Part shown: positions 1 through 7,400 of the stretch, piece after piece
Position numbering within the stretch: the first letter of the stretch is position 1
Layout: each line of letters begins with the position of its first letter
DNA from: DUZB01 sp964407525
Lineage (GTDB): Bacteria; Desulfobacterota; DSM-4660; Desulfatiglandales; Desulfatiglandaceae
Length of the DNA stretch: 16,840 nucleotides
Reading direction: 5' to 3'
NCBI GenBank assembly: GCA_964407525.1
Contig: CAYOWC010000085.1
Coordinates: 1 to 16,840 of the forward strand
Position numbers and translations under genes: made by a program
Notes under the pieces: model-generated
Seen by the model: only the letters and a program-made list of their open reading frames with translations
The model's database searches: none
Told to the model about the DNA's origin: nothing

Positions 1-2
1 CG

Positions 3-62
3 TCGAACGTATTCTTTGATGATCGCATCAAGTGGGCGAAGTTAGAACCAAGCCCAAAATAG
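3..62 (+). CDS. Possible C-terminal end of an upstream gene (partial)
   Basis: The frame beginning at base 3 is open from the window edge and ends at TAG (60-62), giving a 19-residue tail ending KLEPSPK. The other two plus frames close earlier, at 16-18 and 43-45. The tail reads like ordinary protein and would place an upstream gene 30 nt before the J-domain gene, in the same direction, possibly in one operon. Nineteen codons are too few to assign a family, and an open stretch this long can occur by chance. Confidence 0.3.
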   Translation, partial: SNVFFDDRIKWAKLEPSPK

Positions 63-92
63 TAATTAGGAATAAGGAAACAATCAAGGAAA

Positions 93-842
93 ATGAATCG
101 CACTGCTACCCAGGAACATACCACTAATATCGCGCTGACACCCTCCCGTCGCGTTGCAAAAAAAGTGTGCCTATCTTGCGGTACGGAAGACATGAAAAAA
201 GGGCGGCGGTACTGCTCAAAGGAGTGCAAACAGAAAATCAATTGGGTACTAGCCCTCTCAATAGGTTTGCTCAGGACCCTCAATGCAAGGTATGCGGCCT
301 TTTCCTTCACCGACGAAATGGTCATACTGGATGTATATCCCTCATGGTCTAAGGATATTTCGCGGTTTGTGTATGAGAGAAAAAATGGGCAGAAACCGGC
401 GGAAGGTTTAAAATGTCTTGTGGTTCAATGGGGCCGCGAATGGCACAGGATGGTGGGGAACAGAAAATCAAAAAGCCATGCATCTCTCACCCTGATCAAC
501 AAGACCAACCAAAAGGATATTGATCCCGAAGGCGTGAAACCGAGTAAACGCGTCCGGCCGAAACTATCCCGTACTGAGGCCTCCAGTCTGAAAGTTCTTA
601 AACTCAGTAGAAACGATTTATCTTCCCAAAGCTCCAGCGAAAAGATCAAATCCGCCTACAAAAAGATGGCCAAAATCCACCACCCCGACGTGGGGGGAGA
701 CGAAGAAGACTTCAAAGAGCTGCAGAATGCCCACGAGCAGATGCTCAATTGGGCCGAAACCCCACGATATACCTTCCGAAAAGCCCTTGATGGATGGTGG
801 TCCTACGATGGCTACACCGGGCGGTGGTCTCCTCCACTGTAG
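93..842 (+). CDS. Zinc-finger and J-domain (DnaJ-like) protein
   Basis: A 249-residue protein. Near the N-terminus lies a probable zinc-binding knuckle with Cys26-x2-Cys29 and Cys41-x3-Cys45 (CLSCG ... YCSKEC). The middle (about 50-150) matches nothing I recognise. The C-terminal third is a J domain (about 165-220) with basic helix II, AYKKMAKIHHPDVGGD, and the HPD triad at 197-199 that stimulates Hsp70 ATPase. The last residues are rich in Trp/Tyr/Gly (WWSYDGYTGRWSPPL). It lacks the G/F region and CxxCxGxG repeats of classical DnaJ, so it is a specialised J-protein, presumably cytoplasmic: no signal peptide or clear membrane segment. ATG 93 is the first start after an in-frame stop at 63-65, behind AAGGA, though spacing is tight. 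No dnaK or grpE is nearby, so its Hsp70 partner and client are unknown. Its stop codon directly abuts the rarA stop on the other strand. Confidence 0.85.
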   Translation: MNRTATQEHTTNIALTPSRRVAKKVCLSCGTEDMKKGRRYCSKECKQKINWVLALSIGLLRTLNARYAAFSFTDEMVILDVYPSWSKDISRFVYERKNGQKPAEGLKCLVVQWGREWHRMVGNRKSKSHASLTLINKTNQKDIDPEGVKPSKRVRPKLSRTEASSLKVLKLSRNDLSSQSSSEKIKSAYKKMAKIHHPDVGGDEEDFKELQNAHEQMLNWAETPRYTFRKALDGWWSYDGYTGRWSPPL

Positions 843-2168
843 TCACCTGGATTGTTTTCTTGCCCTCAATAGTCGGTTAACCCTTTCAACTCTCCTCTTT
901 ATTTCCTGCTCAAAGCCTCTCCCGGTAGGGCGGTAAAACTTCTTCTCGCGAATTTTTTCGGGGAGATATTCCTGGTCAGCCCAGGCGCCGGGGTAATTGT
1001 GGGGGTAGAGGTATCCCTTGCTGTACCCCAGTTTTTTCATGAGAGTTGTGGGCGCATTTCTAATATGCATGGGAACCGGTAGAGGCCCCGATTGCTTTAT
1101 CTCTTTTTTCACTTCTTTTTCAGCCACATAAAGGGCATTGCTCTTTGGCGCTGAAGCGAGATAGACCGCGGCCTCTGCAAGGGCAAGTTCCGCCTCAGGA
1201 GGCCCCACCTTATGCCAGGCTTCGAAAGCACCAAGTGCCACCTGAAGGGCCACGGGATCAGCAAGCCCCACATCCTCCGAGGCAAATCGAATCATTCTTC
1301 GACAGATAAACAGGGGATCTTCACCGGCCATAAGCATCCTGTACAACCAGTATAGAGAAGCCTGGGCGTCACTTCCCCTCATACTCTTGTGAAATGCGGA
1401 AATGATGTCATAGTGGTGTTCTCCATCTTTGTCATAAGGGAGGGCTTTCACCTGGAGTGCGCCTTCCACATCTTTCAACCCGATCACAATCGGATCGCCA
1501 GGCCTCCCTTCCCTTGCAAAGAAGAAAGCGGCCTCCAGATTATTAAGCGTCGCTCGGGCATCCCCATGGGATATGGCAGCCATATGTTCCATGGCATCCG
1601 GATCAATCTGAATATGAAAACGTCCCAGGCCTTTTTCCGTGTCGATGGCGGCACGATTCATAAGAGTCCGGAGATCGTCTGTTGTTAAAGGATTCAATAT
1701 CAGGACTCTTGCCCTTGAAATAAGCGGTGGAATCACCTCAAATGAAGGATTTTGCGTGGTGGCGCCTATCAGAATAATGAGTCCCGATTCCACATGGGGA
1801 AGAAACGCATCCTGCTGCGCCTTATTGAAGCGATGAATTTCGTCTACAAACAGGATAGAAGCCCTCCCTGACAAAGCCATTTCGTCCTCGGCCTGCAATA
1901 TGATCTTCCGCAGTTCCTTGATTCCTGAGGTTACCGCTGAAAACGTATGGAAAGGCAATTGTGATGCATCTCCCATCAATCTGGCGAGGGTTGTTTTTCC
2001 CGACCCGGGAGATCCCCAGAATATAACAGGAAACACCCTGCCGCCTGCAATAGCCCTGGAAAGGTAGGCATCTCGTCCGAGAAGGTGTTCCTGCCCAACC
2101 ATTTCCTGGATGGTTTGGGGTCTCATTCTTTCTGCGAGAGGGATATTCGATGGGCTCAGAGGCATCAT
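843..2168 (-). CDS. rarA: Replication-associated recombination protein A (RarA/MgsA), AAA+ ATPase
   Basis: A 441-residue AAA+ ATPase of the clamp-loader-like RarA/MgsA/WRNIP1 family, which acts in the cytoplasm at stalled replication forks. The N-terminus has the family signature PLAERMRP...VGQEHLLG. Walker A is GSPGSGKT (52-59), Walker B/DEAH-like box DEIHRF (109-114), sensor 1 ATTQNPSF (136-143), followed by SRARVL. The C-terminal half carries the usual family tetramerisation region, including ASEDVGLADP and NYPGAWADQEYLP. Length is normal for the family. The ATG at 2168 is preceded by AAGGAG (spacing 4); a second in-frame ATG at 2165 has better spacing (7), so either may be used. The start overlaps the stop of the upstream kinase-like gene (ATGA), implying translational coupling. 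It ends flush against the J-domain gene. Confidence 0.95.
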   Translation of the reverse strand: MMPLSPSNIPLAERMRPQTIQEMVGQEHLLGRDAYLSRAIAGGRVFPVIFWGSPGSGKTTLARLMGDASQLPFHTFSAVTSGIKELRKIILQAEDEMALSGRASILFVDEIHRFNKAQQDAFLPHVESGLIILIGATTQNPSFEVIPPLISRARVLILNPLTTDDLRTLMNRAAIDTEKGLGRFHIQIDPDAMEHMAAISHGDARATLNNLEAAFFFAREGRPGDPIVIGLKDVEGALQVKALPYDKDGEHHYDIISAFHKSMRGSDAQASLYWLYRMLMAGEDPLFICRRMIRFASEDVGLADPVALQVALGAFEAWHKVGPPEAELALAEAAVYLASAPKSNALYVAEKEVKKEIKQSGPLPVPMHIRNAPTTLMKKLGYSKGYLYPHNYPGAWADQEYLPEKIREKKFYRPTGRGFEQEIKRRVERVNRLLRARKQSR

Positions 2169-3613
2169 CTCGCTCCTTTTTTTTCAAGAATTTCGGAAAG
2201 GAGCGAGAACAATATATCCATATTCAATGGCCTGCCTGGGATAAAATCCACCCCCATTCTTTCCCAAACCTTTTGCCCCTGGTTCTGCTTATCTGCATTG
2301 ACAATAACAACGGCAAGGTCCGGCCATCTTTTTTTAGTCCTTCGAACAATTTCCACCGTTTCATCTCGACTGGTGTCGTAATTAACAATCAACAGATCGT
2401 AAATATCCTTTTTGAGTTCCCTTGCTGCTTCCTTCCCCCCTGAAACAACCGTAACCTGCCCTCCCTTATCCACAAATGACAGACGAAGAAGGTCTACAAT
2501 CATATTTTCAGAGGAAATAAGCAAGGCNNNNNNNNNNNNNNNNNNNNNNNNNNNNNNNNNNNNNNNNNNNNNNNNNNNNNNNNNNNNNNNNNNNNNNNNN
2601 NNNNNNNNNNNNNNNNNNNNNNNNNNNGCGCCGTTATCTTGCACATACACAAAGGTAAATCCGGAATCTTCTTCCGAGGTCACATAGATTTCTCCATCCG
2701 GTCCGACAGCTTCCATGGCGTTTTGAATAATACAAACGAATGCCTCCTTCATCTCTCCTTCACAAGCCAATACGGGCGATACGGTACGCAGATATTTTTT
2801 AATCCCAAAACCACCGTCTTTCTGGTCGGCATGGCTGAGGACCCTGCTTCGGGATACTACTTCGGCATTTTCTATAACCTCCTGAAGATCAATTGCTCCC
2901 ATTTCTGATGGGTGATATTCCTCCCTGGCAATAAGCCGAAATTCTCGCCCCATGGGGAGAAACATCTTCTGCAGGTTCTCGATCCTTTCAGGACGCTTCA
3001 GGTCTTCCCTCCCTATTTTACTTTTTTTAAAACTTCCCGTCAGTTTTTCAAAAAGAAGCATAAGGGCTTCCATTTGTTTGCCAAAGCCGTTTATCATACG
3101 TTTTATGGTTTCTATCTTCAGGGAGACACTGACTTGTCTTTCTCTTTTCTTTATCTGTTTAATTCCCACCATATTGAGAAGGAATATCTTTTTTCTATTC
3201 CTCCTGATTGCCCGCATTCCAACCACACAAGGCAGTCTTTCCCCGCTCCTTTTCACGAATGTAACTTCATGTGGATCATCGTTCCGATTACCAGCGGAAA
3301 TTTTACCGGAAAACTTTCCCAAAAAGGCCCCGGAATCCGGATAAATCAGATCTGCCATATTCATCTCAAGCAAGTCCTGTTTTTCATAACCTAATGCTTC
3401 ACATGCGGCCTCGTTGGCAAGAACAATTCGTCGTTTCTCCACAAGAATTATGCCCCCCGGCAGCTCTTCAATCAGTTGCCGGGTATTCCTCAAATCCCTC
3501 TCAATGCTTGCCGCTTCGGTCTTCAGCACTCCCACCCTCTCTTTGAGGGTTCTGTTTTCACGGGTGAGTCTATGCCCCCAAGTCATCGGTTTTTTATCCT
3601 GCTTGTTACCCAT
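2165..3613 (-). CDS. PAS-domain histidine-kinase-like protein with degenerate receiver (interrupted by assembly gap)
   Basis: Nominally 482 residues, 34 of them unknown because of the N run. Order: charged coiled coil (about 15-50), PAS domain (about 50-150, including ANEAACEALGYEKQDLLEM), a dimerisation/H-box-like helix (about 165-195), an HATPase domain (about 285 onward) with N-box around Asn298 (IIQNAMEAV) and G1 box DNG (326-328), then the gap, then a C-terminal receiver-like fold starting ALLISSENMI. By eye the H-box (RMINGFGKQM) aligns with the HDFNN class but has Asn175 in place of the phosphorylated His. In the receiver, the acidic pair is Ser-Ser and the acceptor position in YDLLIVN is Asn. 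No transmembrane helix is visible, so it is probably soluble. It overlaps rarA by ATGA. The start ATG 3613 has only a weak GGAAAAC-type RBS. Function is probably regulatory without phosphotransfer; the family assignment is firm, the role is not. Confidence 0.8.
   Translation of the reverse strand: MGNKQDKKPMTWGHRLTRENRTLKERVGVLKTEAASIERDLRNTRQLIEELPGGIILVEKRRIVLANEAACEALGYEKQDLLEMNMADLIYPDSGAFLGKFSGKISAGNRNDDPHEVTFVKRSGERLPCVVGMRAIRRNRKKIFLLNMVGIKQIKKRERQVSVSLKIETIKRMINGFGKQMEALMLLFEKLTGSFKKSKIGREDLKRPERIENLQKMFLPMGREFRLIAREEYHPSEMGAIDLQEVIENAEVVSRSRVLSHADQKDGGFGIKKYLRTVSPVLACEGEMKEAFVCIIQNAMEAVGPDGEIYVTSEEDSGFTFVYVQDNGXXXXXXXXXXXXXXXXXXXXXXXXXXXXXXXXXXALLISSENMIVDLLRLSFVDKGGQVTVVSGGKEAARELKKDIYDLLIVNYDTSRDETVEIVRRTKKRWPDLAVVIVNADKQNQGQKVWERMGVDFIPGRPLNMDILFSLLSEILEKKGAR
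2528..2627. other. Assembly gap (100 N)
   Basis: Exactly 100 consecutive N, the conventional placeholder for a scaffold gap of unknown size. It falls inside the kinase-like gene, just after the G1 box (DNG). A normal HATPase domain would still need its G2 box, the final strands, and a linker before the receiver, roughly 60-90 residues. The true missing length is therefore probably nearer 200-270 bases than 100. That the frame continues across 100 N may be coincidence (one in three). Confidence 0.97.
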
Positions 3614-3650
3614 TGTTTTCCGTGATGTTTTTTGACGTTTCCCGTGTGAT

Positions 3651-3669
3651 GAAATCCGGAGAGGATTTC
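3651..3669. repeat. Small inverted repeat in the leader of the kinase-like gene
   Basis: GAAATCC (3651-3657), a five-base loop GGAGA, and GGATTTC (3663-3669) form a perfect 7-bp stem. It lies 38 bases upstream of the kinase-like start codon, so it would be in its mRNA leader or promoter. A second perfect palindrome, TGAGAAATTCTCA, is at 3685-3697. Either could be an operator; no regulator can be assigned. Confidence 0.4.
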
Positions 3670-3724
3670 CGCTTAAAGCAAGATTGAGAAATTCTCATTA
3701 TGAACTAAATTTTATCCCAAAAAG

Positions 3725-3779
3725 CTGTGTGAGTGGCATCTTGCCACGATTTTTCACGGCTGGAAAGCCGTTCCCACAG
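3725..3779. repeat. REP-like double hairpin closed by an outer stem
   Basis: Two adjacent perfect hairpins: GTGGCA/TGCCAC (3733-3738 with 3742-3747, loop TCT) and ACGGCT/AGCCGT (3756-3761 with 3766-3771, loop GGAA). The flanks CTGTGTGAG (3725-3733) and TTCCCACAG (3771-3779) pair at seven of nine positions, so the unit can fold as a three-way junction. This is the architecture of a bacterial REP or dispersed intergenic palindrome. It sits in the 322-bp divergent region between the kinase-like gene and dnaE, where it could act as an upstream boundary or transcript-end structure. No REP-type transposase gene is in the window. Confidence 0.65.
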
Positions 3780-3824
3780 AGAAAATGGTTCAAAATGGGA
3801 ATTGCGGATCGAGATTAAAATGCC

Positions 3825-3853
3825 TTGATGATTGGCGTGGTTTAACGTATCAT
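3825..3853 (+). promoter_or_regulatory. Predicted sigma-70 promoter of dnaE
   Basis: TTGATG (3825-3830) and TATCAT (3848-3853) are separated by exactly 17 bases, matching 4/6 and 5/6 of the -35 and -10 consensus. Transcription would start near 3860, leaving a leader of about 75 nt before the dnaE GTG. The rest of the 3614-3935 region holds the palindromes listed separately and GGGAATTTTCCC at about 3885-3896; I see no gene in it. Confidence 0.55.
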
Positions 3854-3935
3854 ACGCCCCCAATAACTGACAAGACTCAAACGGGAATTTTCCCTGATCT
3901 TCGGAAAAAATATTCAAGTACCAAGAGAGGATAAT

Positions 3936-6900
3936 GTGGCGTTTTCACCTTTTGTCCACCTTCATGTGCATACGGAATACAGCCTTCTGGATGGCGCCAT
4001 CCGCATAGATCGAATGCTGAGCAAAGCCCATGACCTCGGAATGGAATCAGCAGCCATTACGGATCATGGAAATATGTTCGGAGTAGTTGAATTTTATGAA
4101 CAGGCAGTGAAAGCGGGGATAAGACCAGTCATCGGATGTGAGGTATACGTGGCGCCTGGTAATCGACGCGAGCGGTCCCCCTCTTCGGATGGAAGTCCTA
4201 ACGCCTACCATCTGGTCCTTCTCGTCATGAATGAGCAGGGGTACAAAAACCTAAGCCAGCTTGTAACACTGGGACACCTGGAAGGGTTTTATTACCGCCC
4301 CCGCGTTGATATAGAGCTTCTGCAACGCCATAACGCAGGCCTTATAGCCCTGTCAGCCTGTCTGAAAGGAAATGTCCCACACCTGATCAATAGAGGCAGG
4401 ATAGACATGGCCAGGGAAAAAGCCAGGGAAATGGCCACTATTTTTGACGATCGCTTCTACCTGGAAATACAGGCCAATAACCTTCCTGAGCAGAAAAAAA
4501 TCAATAAAGTCCTGGGAGAATTTTCAAAGGACCTGTCCCTGCCCCTGGTTGCCACAAATGACTGTCATTATCTTAACAGAAAAGATTCCGAATCCCACGA
4601 CGTACTGCTCTGCATTCAAACCGGCAAGTCCGTGGATGATGAAAAAAGGCTCAAGTTTTCGTCCGATGAGTTCTTTTTTAAATCCGCGGAAGAAATGGAA
4701 AAAGATCTTCCGGAATTTCAAGACGCCATTACAAATACCGTTGAGGTAGCAAACCGCTGCAATTTCGAAATGAAATTTGGCGAATATAAATTTCCCGCCT
4801 TTAAAGTACCCGAAGGGCAAAGTCTTGACGGCATGCTTGTCCAGGAAGCGCAGAAAGGCTTTGAAAAAAGAATTATACAGAAAAACAAAGAAGACAGTCA
4901 TTTTACAGAAATAGTGAGGAAGGAATACGAGGAAAGGCTCGAATTTGAGCTGGGCGTCATTAAAGAGATGGGCTTTCCCGGCTATTTCCTGATCGTGGCT
5001 GACTTTATCGAATATGCCCACCGCAACAACATCTCGGTAGGCCCCGGTAGAGGGTCGGCAGCAGGTTCACTGGTAGCCTACTGCCTGAAAATAACAGATG
5101 TTGAACCAATAAAATATGGTCTTCTGTTTGAACGTTTTCTCAATCCCGCACGAATAAGCATGCCCGACATTGATATCGATTTCGATATTCATGGCAGAGA
5201 TGCCGTTATTCAGTACGTGGCTGAGAAATACGGCCGCAACAATGTCAGTCAAATTATTACTTTCGGAAGCATGAAGGCCAGAGGCGTGATAAGGGACGTT
5301 GGCAGAAGCTTGAATATCCCCCTTGGAGAAGTAGACCGTATTGCCAAACTCGTTCCCGAAGGACCCGGCGTAAAACTCAAAAATGCCATTGAGGAAGAAC
5401 CGGAGCTGAAGGCCTTGGAAGTGGGAGAGAACAAATCATTCAAAAATCTTTTGCGAATCTCCCGCGACCTGGAAGGGCTTTCAAGACATGCTTCCACCCA
5501 TGCCTGCGGAGTGGTGATCTCAGATAGACCCCTCGTAGAATACCTTCCCCTGTACAAAGGATCCAAGGGCGAAATCATGGCCCAGTTCACCATGAACCGC
5601 ATTGAACAACTGGGCCTTATCAAATTTGATTTTTTAGGATTAAAGACCCTCACTGTCATCAAAGAGGCCATCAGGATCATCAAAGAAACCAGCGGCACGG
5701 AAATATCGCTGGAGAACCTTCCCCTTGACGACAAAGCCCCCTACCAGTTGTGCTCCGAAGGCAGAACAACCGGCGTTTTTCAGCTTGAAAGTGCGGGCAT
5801 GAAAGAACTGGAAAGGAAGCTGAAACCAGAGGTCATAGAGGACATTATAGCATTAATGGCCCTTTACAGACCAGGCCCTCTTGGAAGCAATATGATTGAT
5901 GATTTCGTAGACGGAAAACACGGAAGGACCAAAATCAATTATTTTGTGCCGGAACTAAAACCCATACTGAAAGAAACCTACGGCGTTATTTTGTACCAGG
6001 AACAGGTCATGAAAATTGCCCAGGTTCTTTCCAGCTATTCCATGGGAGAAGCGGATGAACTCAGAAAAGCCGTCGGGAAAAAGAAACCGGAACTTCTGGC
6101 AAAACACAGGGCGAGATTTATAGATGGCGCTGTTTCCAACGGGGTCAATAAAAAACTGGCCCAGACGCTTTTTGACCTGATCGATAAGTTCGGGGGGTAC
6201 GGCTTCAACAAATCCCATTCCGCCGCCTATGCCATGATTGCTTACCAGACAGCCTACTTGAAAGCATACTACCCGGTAGAATTCATGGCTGCCTTGTTAA
6301 CCCAGGATATGGGGAACCAGGACAAAACGATCAAAAACATTGCTGAATGCAAGGCCATGGGGGTCGACATCCTTCCGCCTGACGTGAATGAAAGCCAGGC
6401 GGATTTTTCCGTGGTGGACTGCCAGATCCGCTTTGGGCTTGCCGCCGTAAAAAACGTAGGGATCAAGGCCGTCGAGATCATGATTGAAGAGAGGAACAAT
6501 CATGGCCCTTACGGAGACCTGCTTGACTTTTGTACACGGGTGGATGGTTCAAAAGTAAACCGAAGGGTCATGGAGGGCCTTATTCAATGCGGCGCATTTG
6601 ACTTTACCGGGTCCGCCAGATCCAGGTTATTTGCAGGCCTTGATGATGCGTTGAAAATCTGCGGGGCCAATCACGACCCGAACCAACTGAACATGTTTGG
6701 ATCTTTTGCTTCATCAGGCGATGCGGGAGGACTTCTTGAACTGCCTGAACTGGAAGAATGGGATCAAAAGGAAAAGCTGAAAAGAGAAAAAGGCGCACTT
6801 GGCTTTTATATTACAGGCCATCCCCTGTCAGATTTTCAAGACGAAATCGAAAAACTTTCCACGTGTCTATTACAGGATCTTCCCACCCAGGATGATAAGG

Positions 6901-7400
6901 CAACCGTAAAGGTTGCCGGAGTTGTGGAAAGTATAAAGATCAAAAAGACCAGGAAAGGCGATAAGATGGCTATTATTCAGTTGGAGGACCTGACCGGTTC
7001 AATCGAAGTCGTCGTATTCCCAAAGCTTTTCGCAGACACCTCCATCTTATTAGCGGGAGAAGGCGCATTGTTCGTCAGCGGCGTAGCTGAGGTAGGAGAC
7101 AATGCTGCAAAAATAATTGCAAAGGAAATTGAAACCCTGGAATCCGTGAAGCTGAAAAATGTCAGAGCTGTACGACTCAATTTGCAACAGAAGAACGCAC
7201 AAAAAGATCTACTGCAAGATTTAAAGGATGTCGTCTTCAATTACCCGGGAGACTGCAGGCTTTTTTTCATCATGGAATCCTCTGAAAAAAAGCAGATCAC
7301 AATTTCTGCCCACAATCGTTTCAACGTAATGCCCTGTGGCGAGTTTTTCCAGGAAGTAGAGAGCCTGCTGGGAAGTAAAGGGATTGAACTGGTAACATAA
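3936..7400 (+). CDS. dnaE: DNA polymerase III subunit alpha (DnaE), replicative polymerase
   Basis: A 1154-residue DnaE1-type polymerase, close to the 1160 residues of E. coli DnaE. N-terminal PHP domain begins HLHVHTEYSLLDGA (8-21), with an apparently complete metal site: His8, His10, Asp19, His44, Glu69, His92, Cys142, Asp209, His211. The polymerase core has GPGRGSAAGSLVAY and the catalytic acids in PDIDIDF (Asp411, Asp413) and KFDFLGL (Asp565), which fit the E. coli positions when shifted by ten. The fingers region includes GGYGFNKSHSAAYA. An OB fold lies at about 990-1065 (VKVAGVVESIKIKKT ... FPKLF). It copies both chromosome strands within the Pol III holoenzyme, with the DnaN clamp. The GTG start (3936) follows AGAGAGG at a spacing of five; an overlapping ATG at 3934 is out of frame. 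It stands alone, divergent from the kinase-like gene and rarA, with no terminator visible downstream. Confidence 0.97.
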   Translation: MAFSPFVHLHVHTEYSLLDGAIRIDRMLSKAHDLGMESAAITDHGNMFGVVEFYEQAVKAGIRPVIGCEVYVAPGNRRERSPSSDGSPNAYHLVLLVMNEQGYKNLSQLVTLGHLEGFYYRPRVDIELLQRHNAGLIALSACLKGNVPHLINRGRIDMAREKAREMATIFDDRFYLEIQANNLPEQKKINKVLGEFSKDLSLPLVATNDCHYLNRKDSESHDVLLCIQTGKSVDDEKRLKFSSDEFFFKSAEEMEKDLPEFQDAITNTVEVANRCNFEMKFGEYKFPAFKVPEGQSLDGMLVQEAQKGFEKRIIQKNKEDSHFTEIVRKEYEERLEFELGVIKEMGFPGYFLIVADFIEYAHRNNISVGPGRGSAAGSLVAYCLKITDVEPIKYGLLFERFLNPARISMPDIDIDFDIHGRDAVIQYVAEKYGRNNVSQIITFGSMKARGVIRDVGRSLNIPLGEVDRIAKLVPEGPGVKLKNAIEEEPELKALEVGENKSFKNLLRISRDLEGLSRHASTHACGVVISDRPLVEYLPLYKGSKGEIMAQFTMNRIEQLGLIKFDFLGLKTLTVIKEAIRIIKETSGTEISLENLPLDDKAPYQLCSEGRTTGVFQLESAGMKELERKLKPEVIEDIIALMALYRPGPLGSNMIDDFVDGKHGRTKINYFVPELKPILKETYGVILYQEQVMKIAQVLSSYSMGEADELRKAVGKKKPELLAKHRARFIDGAVSNGVNKKLAQTLFDLIDKFGGYGFNKSHSAAYAMIAYQTAYLKAYYPVEFMAALLTQDMGNQDKTIKNIAECKAMGVDILPPDVNESQADFSVVDCQIRFGLAAVKNVGIKAVEIMIEERNNHGPYGDLLDFCTRVDGSKVNRRVMEGLIQCGAFDFTGSARSRLFAGLDDALKICGANHDPNQLNMFGSFASSGDAGGLLELPELEEWDQKEKLKREKGALGFYITGHPLSDFQDEIEKLSTCLLQDLPTQDDKATVKVAGVVESIKIKKTRKGDKMAIIQLEDLTGSIEVVVFPKLFADTSILLAGEGALFVSGVAEVGDNAAKIIAKEIETLESVKLKNVRAVRLNLQQKNAQKDLLQDLKDVVFNYPGDCRLFFIMESSEKKQITISAHNRFNVMPCGEFFQEVESLLGSKGIELVT

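Noticed and set aside
16..31. TTGATGATCGCATCAA palindrome at the left edge
   Set aside because: A 6-bp stem in a possible coding end; too short and without context to call an operator.
4524..5021. 165-codon open frame antisense to dnaE
   Set aside because: It falls inside conserved dnaE sequence, has no RBS, and its Phe-rich translation is the shadow of Lys/Glu codons on the other strand.
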